Notes: a model not told the origin generated them from the letters alone. A DNA stretch of 64,000 nt from Streptomyces sp. NBC_01233 (GCF_035989305.1 NZ_CP108514.1:4875501-4939500), one strand, 5' to 3'. Counted from the stretch's first letter, positions 47,751 to 56,798 are shown. Made by a program: numbers and translations.

Positions 47751-48593
47751 ATGAGCTACGACGCCCGCGAATGGGTGTGGGACCACAGCAGCAGCAAGGG
47801 CACCGCCCGCATGGTCCTCGCCCTGATCGCCGACCGGTGCCTCGATCGCCGCTGCATCGCGTACGCATCCGTGCCCACACTCATGAAGCGCGCGAACGCC
47901 TCCCGTACGGCCGTGCGCGACGCCCTCACGAATCTGATCGCCAGCGGGGAGCTGACGCAGCTCGTGGGCCGCAAGGGGCCGCGCGGAGAGACGTACTACC
48001 ACCTCCCGATGGCCGCCTCCTGCCTCACCGACCAAGCTGCCGAGGGGGACTGGAACCCGACCCCTCAGGGGGATCGGATTCCGACCCTCGGTGGCCCGGA
48101 ATCCGACCCTGCCGACGCCTTCGAAGGGGGACCGGACAACGGCCCCGAGGACCAGATTCCGACCCCCGGGGGGACCGGTTTCCGGCCCTCTGGGAGCACG
48201 GATTCCGACCCCCAGAACGGTAGTGAACCGAAGGAGAACGGTAAGAGCAGCAGCTCTGCCTCCCTCATCACCGCCGCCCAGTGGGAGATCGACGACGCCA
48301 CCCGTGTCTGGCTGCGGCACCAAGGGCACCTCGCCCGAGTCGGCGAGCACGGCCTGCGGGCGGCCGACGAGAAGTGGCGCTCCTACCGGGCGACGTGGGG
48401 GCCCCGCCCCGCCGCCGCGTGGGGTGCCGACTGGCGCGCATGGATCGCCCGGGAACGCACCCCCACCCCGGAACGGCCGCACCTGCGAGCCCTGCCCGGC
48501 GCCGCCGCCCCACTCGCGGGCGGCATGACCCGCGCCGAAGCGCACACCGCCGCCCTCCTCGCGGCCCTCGACGAACCGACAGGAATGGAGTAA
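47751..48593 (+). CDS. Helix-turn-helix protein with internal iterons, putative replication initiator
   Basis: The product is 280 aa. The N-terminal winged helix (residues about 5-80: DHSSSKGTARMVLALIADRC, VPTLMKRANASRTAVRDALT) is followed by a Pro/Gly/Asp-rich linker (about 95-160) and a C-terminal domain with WEIDDATRVWLRHQGHLARV. The layout, HTH then linker containing origin repeats then a second domain, resembles lambda O-type initiators of phages and plasmids. The linker DNA contains six copies of GGATTCCGACCC-like repeats at about 23-bp spacing. Confidence 0.65.
   Translation: MSYDAREWVWDHSSSKGTARMVLALIADRCLDRRCIAYASVPTLMKRANASRTAVRDALTNLIASGELTQLVGRKGPRGETYYHLPMAASCLTDQAAEGDWNPTPQGDRIPTLGGPESDPADAFEGGPDNGPEDQIPTPGGTGFRPSGSTDSDPQNGSEPKENGKSSSSASLITAAQWEIDDATRVWLRHQGHLARVGEHGLRAADEKWRSYRATWGPRPAAAWGADWRAWIARERTPTPERPHLRALPGAAAPLAGGMTRAEAHTAALLAALDEPTGME
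48052..48213. repeat. Six 12-14-bp iterons inside the HTH gene, candidate replication origin
   Basis: Copies of GGATTCCGACCC (with variants) start at 48052, 48076, 48098, 48154, 48177 and 48200. Intervals are 24, 22, 56, 23 and 23 bases, about two helical turns. The copies fall in different reading frames (IPT versus SDP versus FRP), so they are constrained as DNA, not as protein. Direct repeats inside an initiator gene are the arrangement of oriLambda. Confidence 0.6.
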
Positions 48594-48602
48594 CCCACCC
48601 CC

Positions 48603-49292
48603 TTGGAACGACGCGAAGTCGCCGCTGTCCTCGCTTACATCGGCCGCCTGGACTCCCGCACGATCCGTACCGACCCAGGCGAGGCCCGCGACCAGCTCGC
48701 CCAGTGGCACGAACTGCTCCACGACGTACCCTTCGCCACCGACCACGGCTGGGACGTCCGCGACGCGATACGGGCACACGTCCTCGACACGCCCTACTCG
48801 ATCCTCCCCGTGGACGTCGCACGTAAATGGCGCATGTACCGCCGCGATCGACTCGACCGGCACACCGACCCCACGCCAACCGCCGACCCGGACGACCCTG
48901 CCGCGTGGCGGGCCGAGCTGCTCGGCACCCGGCAGGCCGTGGCCATCGGAACGGCCGCGCCCTCGACGCACCGACAGCTCACCAGCGGCGGCCCGCACCT
49001 CGGCGTAGAGGACCGCCTGCGCGCCATCGGGTCATGCGTCCCGCCGACCATCAGCACCGCGCTGGCCCCCTACCGTCCGGCCCGTGCCGCACGCGAGGCC
49101 GCCGTCGCAGCGGGGCAGCCCGACGCCTTGAGCGTCCGGTGCCAGTGGTGCCACGCCCGCGAGGGCGAACCCTGCCGAAGCCGACGGGTGGGCCCCGACG
49201 GCCGAGCCCGAGGCAACGCGCCCCGCCCCACGCCCCACCCGACGCGCCTCGACCTCGCCGCCGCGGAACTCACCCGACAGGGAGCTGCATGA
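48603..49292 (+). CDS. Element protein with C-terminal zinc-finger-like motif
   Basis: The product is 229 aa from TTG at 48603. The N-terminal part is helical (EVAAVLAYIGRLDSRTIRTD, ARDQLAQWHELLHDVPF, SILPVDVARKWRMYRRDRLD). The C-terminus has CQWCHAREGEPCRSRRVGPD, the cysteine-rich finger commonly seen in actinobacterial plasmid and phage proteins. The stop overlaps the next gene (ATGA). It probably acts with the replication or mobilisation genes. Confidence 0.65.
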   Translation: MERREVAAVLAYIGRLDSRTIRTDPGEARDQLAQWHELLHDVPFATDHGWDVRDAIRAHVLDTPYSILPVDVARKWRMYRRDRLDRHTDPTPTADPDDPAAWRAELLGTRQAVAIGTAAPSTHRQLTSGGPHLGVEDRLRAIGSCVPPTISTALAPYRPARAAREAAVAAGQPDALSVRCQWCHAREGEPCRSRRVGPDGRARGNAPRPTPHPTRLDLAAAELTRQGAA

Positions 49293-50599
49293 CCTTCCCC
49301 CTCGAACCCTCGTCCCTGCTGGCGATCGGCACGCCGTTGCTCGCCGCCACGCTGCTGGCCGGATGGTTCATCCGGCGAAGCTGGACCCGTACGGGTGGCA
49401 GGGGGCCCGGCACTCCCGCAGTCAAGGTCGCGGCCCTGGCAGCGGTCGGCTGCACCGCGTACAGCGCGGACACGAGTTGGCGCTTCGCCGCCGACTACCT
49501 GGACATGGGTAGCACCGTCGAGCGCGCCTTCATGTTCGCCACCGCCGAGCTGGCCCTGTTCGCCACCGCGCTGATGGCGCGCCAGAACCTCAACGGGCCC
49601 GCACGCGCGCCGGGCGTGCCCGGCGTCCTGGTGTGGGTGATCACCGGAGTGCAGATCATCCCCGCCTACGCCGAGTTCGGGCTCGTCGGCGGCACTGTGC
49701 GCGCCTTCATAGGCCCGGTCATGGCGGCGATGCTGTGGCACCTGGCCATGGGCATCGAGCTGCGTCACCGCACACCCCAGGCCGCCTCGCGCGGTCTGAC
49801 CGCCGTCCTCGTCCGGCAGACGCGAGAACGGCTGCTGGCCCGGCTGAGCATCGCCGACCAGGACGCGGACGCTGCCCGGCTCATCCGCGAGCGCGCCCTG
49901 AGCGACGCCGTCACTCTGATCCTCCGCTCCGAAGCGATGACCGACGGGCAACGTGGCACGCGGCGGGGCCGACGCCTGTCCCAACGCCTGCACGAGGCGC
50001 TGGAGCGGGCAGACGTCGACGGGGATCAACTCCAGGACGAGTTGCTGCTGCGCAAGCTCGCCACCCGCAAGCAGGCTCTCGACCTCGCCTCCATCACGCT
50101 GCCCCCGCGCTGGCTCCCCCCGGCCTCGAACACCGCCGGCGGTTCCGGGCAGAGGCGTCCGCGTGGAGGCTCTCCGAAGCGGGCGAAGGTGACGGGCGAG
50201 CTGCCCGCATCCGATTCGGGCGACGAGGACGCTCACCGGGCAGCCCGCCCGGAATCCATTCGCCCGGAACCAGGCAGCCGTCCCGGCCCGAGTGCGGAGC
50301 GCCCGCAACAGCCCGCCCCCGCACCCGCCAGCCCGGAACCGGAAGCGGGCGGCGGACCCGGAGCTGATCCGGGCAAGGCCACGAAGCCGAAGCAGCAGGG
50401 ACGGAAGCCCGAACTGCCGTGGGACGTCCTCGTCGCCTACGCCCATCGCGTCCATCAGGAGACCGGGCGCCTCTCACGCGACCGTCTGGAAGACGCGGTG
50501 CGCGCCGACGGTCACAGCATCGCCAGCGACCGCGCTGCCGAGGTCACCCGCGCCGTCAAGGCCGAGCTGAAGACCGCTCGCGCCAACCATCCCCACTGA
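49289..50599 (+). CDS. Four-span membrane protein of mobilisable elements with DNA-binding-like C-terminus
   Basis: The product is 436 aa. The N-terminal 170 residues hold about four membrane helices (SLLAIGTPLLAATLLAGWFI, VAALAAVGCTAYSADTSWRF, VLVWVITGVQIIPAYAEFGL), similar to DUF2637-type proteins of Streptomyces plasmids. A long Pro/Ala/Arg-rich linker follows, and the last 70 residues (WDVLVAYAHRVHQETGRLSR, DRLEDAVRADGHSIASDRAA) look like a small HTH. A role in transfer or partition is inferred from the neighbouring MobC/relaxase. Confidence 0.6.
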   Translation: MTFPLEPSSLLAIGTPLLAATLLAGWFIRRSWTRTGGRGPGTPAVKVAALAAVGCTAYSADTSWRFAADYLDMGSTVERAFMFATAELALFATALMARQNLNGPARAPGVPGVLVWVITGVQIIPAYAEFGLVGGTVRAFIGPVMAAMLWHLAMGIELRHRTPQAASRGLTAVLVRQTRERLLARLSIADQDADAARLIRERALSDAVTLILRSEAMTDGQRGTRRGRRLSQRLHEALERADVDGDQLQDELLLRKLATRKQALDLASITLPPRWLPPASNTAGGSGQRRPRGGSPKRAKVTGELPASDSGDEDAHRAARPESIRPEPGSRPGPSAERPQQPAPAPASPEPEAGGGPGADPGKATKPKQQGRKPELPWDVLVAYAHRVHQETGRLSRDRLEDAVRADGHSIASDRAAEVTRAVKAELKTARANHPH

Positions 50600-50659
50600 G
50601 AGAGCCCACGTCGGCTGCCCGCACCTCTCATCACCCACGCACCATGAGAAAGGTCCCTG

Positions 50660-51277
50660 ATGTACGAGAACCTCACCCCCGCGCCCACCGACAAGCAGCA
50701 GGAACAGGCCACCCCAGCCCACAGCGGAGCAAGTTGTACCGGGAGCAATGCTCCCGGAGTTCCCGCCCCGGGGGTGGCGGGAACGGTCCTGCGCCAGGGG
50801 GCGCCGGACCGGCAGGCTGCGACCGAGGGCGGACCGCAGCCTGGAGGGGGACGGCAGGCCGAGCCCTTTTCGCAGCGGCGTCAGCGCGCCCGTCAGCCGA
50901 AGCCCCACAAGCGCCTGCACCAGCCCAGCTGCCGCATGAACGACGCCGAGTACAAGCGCTTCACCGACGCAGCCGCTCAGTGCCAGATGACCAACGCCGC
51001 GTTCCTCGCCTACGCCGTCGACAAGGCCGCCCGCGACCTGACCCGCACCGCCGCCGAGATCGCCACCGAACGGGAAGTCATCGGTGAGCTGTTCGCCGCC
51101 CGTCGACACCTGGGTCGCATCCACGGCCTGTTCAACCAGGTCGCCAAGGCCCTCAACTCCGGCGCCGACGCAACCCACCTCGATGCCACCGCCCAGGCCG
51201 TCCTGCGCGCGGCCCGTCGCATGGAGAATGCCACCGATGCTCTGCTCGCCCATCGGGACGGCGGTGCCCCAGCGTGA
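50660..51277 (+). CDS. MobC-like relaxosome accessory protein
   Basis: The product is 205 aa from ATG at 50660 (GAGAAAGG upstream). A disordered N-terminal 90 residues precede a ribbon-helix-helix plus MobC-type helical domain (KRLHQPSCRMNDAEYKRFTD, AARRHLGRIHGLFNQVAKAL). MobC proteins melt oriT for the relaxase. It overlaps the relaxase gene (GTGA). An oriT is expected upstream, near 50,600, but I do not recognise it. Confidence 0.75.
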   Translation: MYENLTPAPTDKQQEQATPAHSGASCTGSNAPGVPAPGVAGTVLRQGAPDRQAATEGGPQPGGGRQAEPFSQRRQRARQPKPHKRLHQPSCRMNDAEYKRFTDAAAQCQMTNAAFLAYAVDKAARDLTRTAAEIATEREVIGELFAARRHLGRIHGLFNQVAKALNSGADATHLDATAQAVLRAARRMENATDALLAHRDGGAPA

Positions 51278-52992
51278 TCCCCCGCATTCACAAGCGGGGC
51301 AGCGAGACGATCGGGCTGATCCGCTACCTGTACGGCCCCGGCACCCACGAGGAGCACACCGACCCGCACCTGGTGGCCGCCTTCGACCCGCTCATCCCCG
51401 ACCCGGGCCGCGACCCGCAGGCCACCTACGGGCAGCTCCAGCGGCTGCTCGACCAGCCTGTCAACGCCCTGCCCGCAGGCCGGCGGCCCAAGAGGCATGT
51501 GTGGCACCTGTCCGTACGTGCCAGCCCCGAAGACCCGATCCTGTCCGACGACGACTGGGCCGCCATAGCCCGCCGCATGGTCGCCGCCACCGGCATTGCT
51601 TCCGACGGCGACGATGCCGCATGCCGGTGGGCGGCCGTCCGCCACGCCGACGACCACATCCACATCATCGCCACCCTGGTCCGCGACGACGGCCGACGGC
51701 CCCGCCTGCACAACGAGGCCCGTCGCGCCCAAGCCGAGGCCCGCGCCATCGAGGCCGACTACGGCTTGCGCCGAATCAAGCCGGGCGATGGCACCGCTGC
51801 CAAGCGGCCCACCAGCGCCGAGCGCCACAAGGCCGAACGCCGCGGTCGGCAGCGCACCCCGCGCGAGGAGCTGCGGGAAGAGGTCCGTCGCTCGGCGGCC
51901 GGCACGGCGGGCGAGGAGGAATTCTTCGACCGCCTCACCGCAGCCGGCCTGCTCGTCCGGCGCCGTATCGCGCCGTCGGGCGACACTCTCGGCTACACCG
52001 TCGCCCTGCCCGGCGACCGCAATGCCAAGGGCGAGCCGATCTTCTACTCCGGCTCGAAGCTCGCCCCGGACCTCTCCCTGCCCCGCATCCGCGAACGCTG
52101 GACCCCAACCTCGGACGACGCCACCCAGCAGCCGGCCCTGCCGTCGGTCACCGGGCCAGCCTCCGCACGCCGGCGCGCCACTACCGCCGCCTGGCAGGCG
52201 CTGCTCGTCGTCGACCAGGGCGAGGACGGCGTCATTGCCGCGCAGGTCGCCGCCACCGGGGAAGTCCTCGACGCCCTCGCCCAGACCTCCGCCGCCCACA
52301 CCCGTCACGAACTACAGGCAGCCGCCACCGTGTTCGAACGGGCCTCCCGCTCTCATGTCCGCGCCGCACGCGGCCACGATCACGCCCTGCGCCAAGCCGC
52401 CCGTGACCTCGTCCACAGCGGCCCGGCCCTCGGCCGAGGCGAGGACGGCGCCACCACGGCCATGGTCATCGACATGCTGTTCTTCCTGATCACCGCCGCC
52501 GCCCACTGGCACGCCAGGAAACAGCACGCACAGCAGGCCGAAGCCGCCCACCGGGCCGCCACACACCTACGCGCCGCCTACCCGGCCGCCGCCGACCGCC
52601 CCATGGCCCTGCTCCACCAGCAGGGCAGCCGCCTGGCCCCCTCATGGCAACACCACCACGCCACCACCGTCCGCCAAGCCCTGCCCGCACTAGCCGACCG
52701 GATCCTCGCCGAACCCGGCTGGCCCGCCCTCGCGGCCACCCTCCACGAAGCCCGAATCACCGGCCACGACCCCACCACCCTGCTCACCCGGGCAGCCGCC
52801 CGACGGGAATTGGACACAGCGGAACGGGCGAGTGACGTACTCGTATGGCGGCTGCGACGGATGGCCGACCTCCCCGCCGATCCCCGGAACTCCCAGGACC
52901 GACGAGCTGGCGGCGCCCTCGCCGCCCCCGCGCCAGGACACTCCGCCCACATCGGAACCAGGCCCGCGAACATTTCCCCGCGTCGGCGCTGA
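51274..52992 (+). CDS. Relaxase (MobA/VirD2-like)
   Basis: The product is 572 aa from a GTG overlapping mobC. The relaxase domain shows KRHVWHLSVRASPEDP (motif with the strand preceding the HUH) and RHADDHIHIIATLVRDD (the HxH metal site). The catalytic Tyr is near the N-terminus (LIRYLYGPG). The C-terminal half is helical with one hydrophobic stretch (MVIDMLFFLITAAAHW). With MobC it makes island 3 mobilisable by a conjugative helper; no DNA-translocating ATPase is visible. Confidence 0.82.
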   Translation: MIPRIHKRGSETIGLIRYLYGPGTHEEHTDPHLVAAFDPLIPDPGRDPQATYGQLQRLLDQPVNALPAGRRPKRHVWHLSVRASPEDPILSDDDWAAIARRMVAATGIASDGDDAACRWAAVRHADDHIHIIATLVRDDGRRPRLHNEARRAQAEARAIEADYGLRRIKPGDGTAAKRPTSAERHKAERRGRQRTPREELREEVRRSAAGTAGEEEFFDRLTAAGLLVRRRIAPSGDTLGYTVALPGDRNAKGEPIFYSGSKLAPDLSLPRIRERWTPTSDDATQQPALPSVTGPASARRRATTAAWQALLVVDQGEDGVIAAQVAATGEVLDALAQTSAAHTRHELQAAATVFERASRSHVRAARGHDHALRQAARDLVHSGPALGRGEDGATTAMVIDMLFFLITAAAHWHARKQHAQQAEAAHRAATHLRAAYPAAADRPMALLHQQGSRLAPSWQHHHATTVRQALPALADRILAEPGWPALAATLHEARITGHDPTTLLTRAAARRELDTAERASDVLVWRLRRMADLPADPRNSQDRRAGGALAAPAPGHSAHIGTRPANISPRRR

Positions 52993-53019
52993 ACCGCAAA
53001 GCCGAGCCGGGGAATATAA

Positions 53020-53067
53020 CCGACGATCGCCGGTTAGCCTAACCGGCGGTTCTCCGGACCATAGACG
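53020..53067. promoter_or_regulatory. Conserved hairpin motif, copy B
   Basis: CCGACGAT, stem CGCCGGTTA-GCC-TAACCGGCG, then GTTCTCCGGACCATAGACG. The stem pairs differ from copy A at 47,023 by compensatory changes. It lies 40 bases before the 53,107 gene. Confidence 0.6.
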
Positions 53068-53106
53068 CATCGGTATTCGTCTCGTCCCTCTTGAAGGAGA
53101 ACCTCT

Positions 53107-53460
53107 ATGCCCGATTCCACCCCTCGCCCCCACGTCATGGCGCTGCTTTTCGACATGGACTTCAAGGGTCCGAAGGATTCCCTGGTCTTCCGCCATCTCG
53201 ATGGACGCCTCTTCACCAAGGAGGAGCAGGCCATCGCCCGTGGCGCAACCATCGAAGAACTCCAGGCCGCCGGCGCCCACGTCGACAACCCCGATACCGA
53301 AGCCGAAGCAGATGAAGCCATAGTGAAGCTGGCCGAGCTGCTGTTCAAGTACGTCATCCCGAACCGCAAGGTCCTCATCCCCTTCATGACCCACGAGGAC
53401 ATGCTGGAGTACGGCCGGTTGGAGAGCATCGCCGTCGCGGGTGTCGAAACGAAGGATTGA
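53107..53460 (+). CDS. Small conserved-looking protein behind hairpin copy B, 117 aa
   Basis: ATG at 53107 has AAGGAG eleven bases upstream. The sequence (MALLFDMDFKGPKDSLVFRH, LDGRLFTKEEQAIARGATIE, LLFKYVIPNRKVLIPFMTHE) is compact and acidic. No family is recognised. Confidence 0.55.
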   Translation: MPDSTPRPHVMALLFDMDFKGPKDSLVFRHLDGRLFTKEEQAIARGATIEELQAAGAHVDNPDTEAEADEAIVKLAELLFKYVIPNRKVLIPFMTHEDMLEYGRLESIAVAGVETKD

Positions 53461-53585
53461 TCACGAAAAAGGCACCAGATAAAAGAATCGACGGCCGGTG
53501 ACCGGGAGCGCTACCTGCCACCGGCCGTACCCCTCTGCCTGCGACCGAGCTGTACTGCTTGTGGCGGCTTCAGCATCATGGGCGG

Positions 53586-54086
53586 ATGACGTACAGCGAT
53601 GCCGACCTGAACGCCCTCCTACATCGCTTGGACGATCCGGAGCTGGTGGAGCATCCGCCTGGCTACGACCACGTGGCGACGCGAGCGCTGTTCGAACAAC
53701 TGGTAGCCAAGCTGGACACCGACTTCGATACCCGCTGCACGGCCGATCGCCAGGTGCAGGACGCGAGCCTGCATGCCAGGGTTGAGGTGCCTGCGGAGGC
53801 CACGGTGTGCGGGGAGCGGATCGTCGTCTCGGTAAGCAACTTCGGATCGATGGCGGTCGTGGCCGCAGAGAACCCGGGCGTCTACTCCGACACCGAGGAG
53901 GCGGTAGAAGCAGGCGCGCTCGACATCACCGACCTACGGACAGTCGAACGCGCTCTCACAGACCTGGGTTACGTACCGGTCCCCGAGCGCCTGCTCACCC
54001 GACCGTACGACGGCCTGAGCCCCCTGACCTCGTACCGTCCCGGCGAGCGAGTCGACTGGTGGATTCGGTACTTCGACTACATCTAA
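53586..54086 (+). CDS. Hypothetical protein, 166 aa
   Basis: ATG at 53586, giving MTYSDADLNALLHRLDD. A two-layer alpha/beta pattern is suggested by RIVVSVSNFGSMAVVAAENP and RALTDLGYVPVPERLLTRPY. It resembles immunity-type proteins in size and style, but no toxin is adjacent. It converges on the DUF4240-like gene with a four-base overlap. Confidence 0.55.
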   Translation: MTYSDADLNALLHRLDDPELVEHPPGYDHVATRALFEQLVAKLDTDFDTRCTADRQVQDASLHARVEVPAEATVCGERIVVSVSNFGSMAVVAAENPGVYSDTEEAVEAGALDITDLRTVERALTDLGYVPVPERLLTRPYDGLSPLTSYRPGERVDWWIRYFDYI

Positions 54087-54652
54087 ACATTCGGCCCGAG
54101 AGACAGCCGTGCGAGGTGGGGAAGCCGTCGGTGCATCTCCTCGGTGTCGTCGAAGTCGAAGTCCTCGCCCATGTCGGCTTCCGTGCCTACGTGTTCATCG
54201 GCCGGCTTGTACTCGGCCCAGGCTTCGTAGAAGGCGTCCGAGTCTCCGGTGAGGAGCTCGAACGCGCCGCCGGCCACGTAGTTCATCTCCTCGTAGAACA
54301 GGGCCTCGTCGCGGTGATCCTGTATCGCTTCCACCACGGCAGGGTGGCCGGCAAGGCTGTCCGGCTCGGCGGCGACCCGCTCGTACCACTCGCGGCCCAG
54401 GGCGATCACCCCGGCCCGGAAGTCGATGAAGCTGTCGTCAGAGCACCCTCCGCCGATGAGGTACGCGGCGGCCCAGATGCCCCATCGGTACAGACCGTCA
54501 TGTACCTCGTCGAACCGCTCCGCATACTCCAGGATCTCCTGGGGTGAGCGTTCGGCGAGCAGCCCCACCAGCACCTCGTCGAGGGGCTTGCCGACGACGG
54601 TCGCGGAAGAACGAGCAGATTCGATGAGCTGCCAGAACCGGTCGATGTCCAT
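54083..54652 (-). CDS. DUF4240-domain protein
   Basis: The product is 189 aa from ATG at 54652. MDIDRFWQLIESARSSATVV at the N-terminus, SPQEILEYAERFDEVHDGLY and LYRWGIWAAAYLIGGGCSDD are the DUF4240 signature, followed by DFRAGVIALGREWYERVAAE. These are small cytoplasmic proteins of unknown function, frequent in Streptomyces accessory DNA. Confidence 0.8.
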   Translation of the reverse strand: MDIDRFWQLIESARSSATVVGKPLDEVLVGLLAERSPQEILEYAERFDEVHDGLYRWGIWAAAYLIGGGCSDDSFIDFRAGVIALGREWYERVAAEPDSLAGHPAVVEAIQDHRDEALFYEEMNYVAGGAFELLTGDSDAFYEAWAEYKPADEHVGTEADMGEDFDFDDTEEMHRRLPHLARLSLGPNV

Positions 54653-54852
54653 GGCCGGCACTCTGCCATCTCTGTATGACACCGCCGGTGAGAGTTCTCC
54701 TCTCCGCCCGGCCGGGTACGTCCTTCGCATCTCTCCCGCCCGCCAGCGGCGGGAAGCCAGACGTCTACTGCGGTGAGTGTGACGGCGGCGGTGAAACCTG
54801 CTGCACCAGCAACACGCCCCTTACGTCTCAAGAAACGTCGGCCCTGCAGGGT

Positions 54853-55257
54853 TCAACCAAGCAGAGCCTCGTCGAGGTAGTCCTGCACCGGATCGAACAG
54901 CCCGTACGGCACGTACTGCGGAATCTCGCTGTGCGCGGCCCAGGTCAGGCCGGCCACTTCGCCCTCGCTCGCGATGATCGCCTCGCCACCGACGGGACGG
55001 CATGCGACGTAGTGGATCTCCCTGCCCGTCATGGGGTGCACCCGTTGTCCCAGTGCTCTCTGCGGGGTGACGAGGAGTCCGGTCTCTTCCTCGGTCTCAC
55101 GTGCTGCGGCTTCTGCCGGGGTCTCCTCCGGTTCGATCTTCCCGGCCGGGAACTGCCACGAGAGTGCGCCTTCCGCCACACGCCGTCGTACGAGAAGAAC
55201 CCGCCCCTCCTGAACGATGACGGCTGCGGCGACCGCCGCCTTGCCCCGACTGGTCAT
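54853..55257 (-). CDS. NUDIX hydrolase (MutT-like)
   Basis: The product is 134 aa. The NUDIX box is complete: GKIEPEETPAEAAARETEEE followed by TGLL. The preceding strand (VIVQEGRVLLVRRRVAEG) is typical of MutT-like enzymes that cleanse or process nucleoside diphosphate compounds. The next minus-strand gene starts 942 bases away (56,199) and ends 40 bases upstream, so the three minus-strand genes may be co-transcribed. Confidence 0.85.
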   Translation of the reverse strand: MTSRGKAAVAAAVIVQEGRVLLVRRRVAEGALSWQFPAGKIEPEETPAEAAARETEEETGLLVTPQRALGQRVHPMTGREIHYVACRPVGGEAIIASEGEVAGLTWAAHSEIPQYVPYGLFDPVQDYLDEALLG

Positions 55258-55296
55258 AGAGGTTCCCTTCCGAACGCCGTCGCCGCCCCGTATGCC

Positions 55297-56199
55297 TCAG
55301 CCCTCAGAGAGCAGTTCCCTGGCCGCGTAGTAGGCGTGGAGGGCGGCCTCGCTTCCGGAGCCCAGGGCGGTCATGATCCGTTGGAAGCGGGCGGAGCGGA
55401 GGTCGCCGGCCACGATGACGCGGGGGTGCTGGTCGGTGGGCGGGCAGTATCCGTCCGTGCCGCGGGTCAGGTCTCCGGGTGGGGCGGTGGGCGCGTTGCC
55501 GATGCTGAGGTAGGCGGCGTCCGCCGTGATCGCCCGCCGGACGCCGCCCTGGTCCACCGCTTCCGCGCCTTCCCCGCAGGTCAGCATCAGGTGCTCGACG
55601 GGGAGGAGGGTGACGCGGGGGTCCTCGCGGATCTCCTCGATCTTGTACGCGTCGGTCGCCGGGTACGCCACGAGCAGGCGGGTGTCGGTGGTCGGGTGGG
55701 CGCGCAGGAAGGTGCCGATCGGGCGGTCGCCGCCGAGGACGAGGAGGGTGCGGCCCTCGGCGTCGTCCGCCTCGGCCTGCCAGAGCGGGGGCAGGGTCAG
55801 GCCCTCGGGGGCGGTGATCCAGGCGGCATCGCGGGGCTGGAGGGGACCGACGCCGGTGGCGACGATGGCGTACGGGGCGGTGAGACGACTGCCGGTGTCC
55901 ACCGTGGCGGTCACCCGGTCGTCGTCGGCGTGGAGTGCGGTGACGTGCCGGCCGAGTTCGAGACGGCACAGCTCCGTGCTCTTCAGTTCCGCGACGATGG
56001 AGTCGGCGAGCTCGGGGCCGCTGGTGTAGCCGCCGAGGACGTTGTTCAGGGCCGGGATCCGGTAGAGGTTGCGGCACAGCTGGTCCGGCTCGATCAGGAT
56101 CGAGCGCATGCCGACACTGGCGGCCATGCGAGCGGCGGCGCAGCCGGCCGGGCCGCCGCCAATGATGATCAGGTCGGTGTCGTACAGCGTGTCGGCCAT
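55297..56199 (-). CDS. NAD(P)/FAD-dependent oxidoreductase, thioredoxin-reductase fold without the redox Cys pair
   Basis: The product is 300 aa. The FAD-binding GxGxxG motif appears as DLIIIGGGPAGCAAARMA. Later strands (APYAIVATGVGPLQP, GRTLLVLGGDRPIGTFLRAH, HPRVIVAGDLRSARFQRIMT) follow the TrxR order. The CxxC of thioredoxin reductase is absent, so it is a diverged member with unknown electron acceptor. It is four bases from the isochorismatase-like gene, an operon. Confidence 0.8.
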   Translation of the reverse strand: MADTLYDTDLIIIGGGPAGCAAARMAASVGMRSILIEPDQLCRNLYRIPALNNVLGGYTSGPELADSIVAELKSTELCRLELGRHVTALHADDDRVTATVDTGSRLTAPYAIVATGVGPLQPRDAAWITAPEGLTLPPLWQAEADDAEGRTLLVLGGDRPIGTFLRAHPTTDTRLLVAYPATDAYKIEEIREDPRVTLLPVEHLMLTCGEGAEAVDQGGVRRAITADAAYLSIGNAPTAPPGDLTRGTDGYCPPTDQHPRVIVAGDLRSARFQRIMTALGSGSEAALHAYYAARELLSEG

Positions 56200-56203
56200 G
56201 GGG

Positions 56204-56773
56204 CTATTCCAGCACCGGGGTCCTTGCGTACGCAGTGAGTTGGCTCATCACGTGGTCGCTGGTGACGAGTTGGCCGGTTCCGATCAGGCGGCGTGCGACG
56301 ACGAGGCCGGCCTCGTGGACGTCCGGACCGGCGTCGCTCGCGGAGGCGTCGGTGACGATCCAGGGCGCGTAGCCGTGCTCGAAGGCGTCGGCGGCGGACT
56401 TCAGGACGCAGCTCTCGGTGGCGATCCCACAGAAGACGAGGTCGGTCCAGCCGGCCCGGCGGATCAGTTCGGCGGCCTCCGGAGTGAGGAGCGTGTACCC
56501 GGTCTTGTCGACGACCGCGTGTGCGCGGGCGGCAGCCTCGGCGAGCTCGGGGACGATGTCGGTCTCGGGCGCTTCCTGGAGTCGGCGCCACTGAAAGAAG
56601 CGCTCGTAGGGGCTGTCCGGATAGTTGAAGTACCGGGTGAAGATCACGGGTCGGCCGGCGGCGGACCACTGGGCGACCAGGTCGGAGACCGCGGGCACGG
56701 CGTGGCGGCTGTGGTGGTTCACGAAGCCGTTCTGCATGTCGATCACGACCAGTGCGGCGCTGTCGATGTCCAT
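56204..56773 (-). CDS. Isochorismatase-family cysteine hydrolase
   Basis: The product is 189 aa. The triad is visible: Asp in ALVVIDMQNGFV, Lys in AHAVVDKTGYTLL and Cys in VFCGIATESCVLKSA. Members hydrolyse isochorismate, nicotinamide or related amides; the substrate cannot be assigned. It is followed closely by the oxidoreductase gene, and preceded by the XRE-type regulator on the same strand. Confidence 0.85.
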   Translation of the reverse strand: MDIDSAALVVIDMQNGFVNHHSRHAVPAVSDLVAQWSAAGRPVIFTRYFNYPDSPYERFFQWRRLQEAPETDIVPELAEAAARAHAVVDKTGYTLLTPEAAELIRRAGWTDLVFCGIATESCVLKSAADAFEHGYAPWIVTDASASDAGPDVHEAGLVVARRLIGTGQLVTSDHVMSQLTAYARTPVLE

Positions 56774-56798
56774 CCGCTGTCTCTCCTGCCCCGTGTTC

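Noticed and set aside
48052..48213. Protein-level repeats in the HTH linker
   Set aside because: The copies fall in different reading frames, so the repeat is a DNA feature.
55297..56199. Thioredoxin reductase
   Set aside because: The fold matches, but the redox-active CxxC is missing, so only a general oxidoreductase call is supported.
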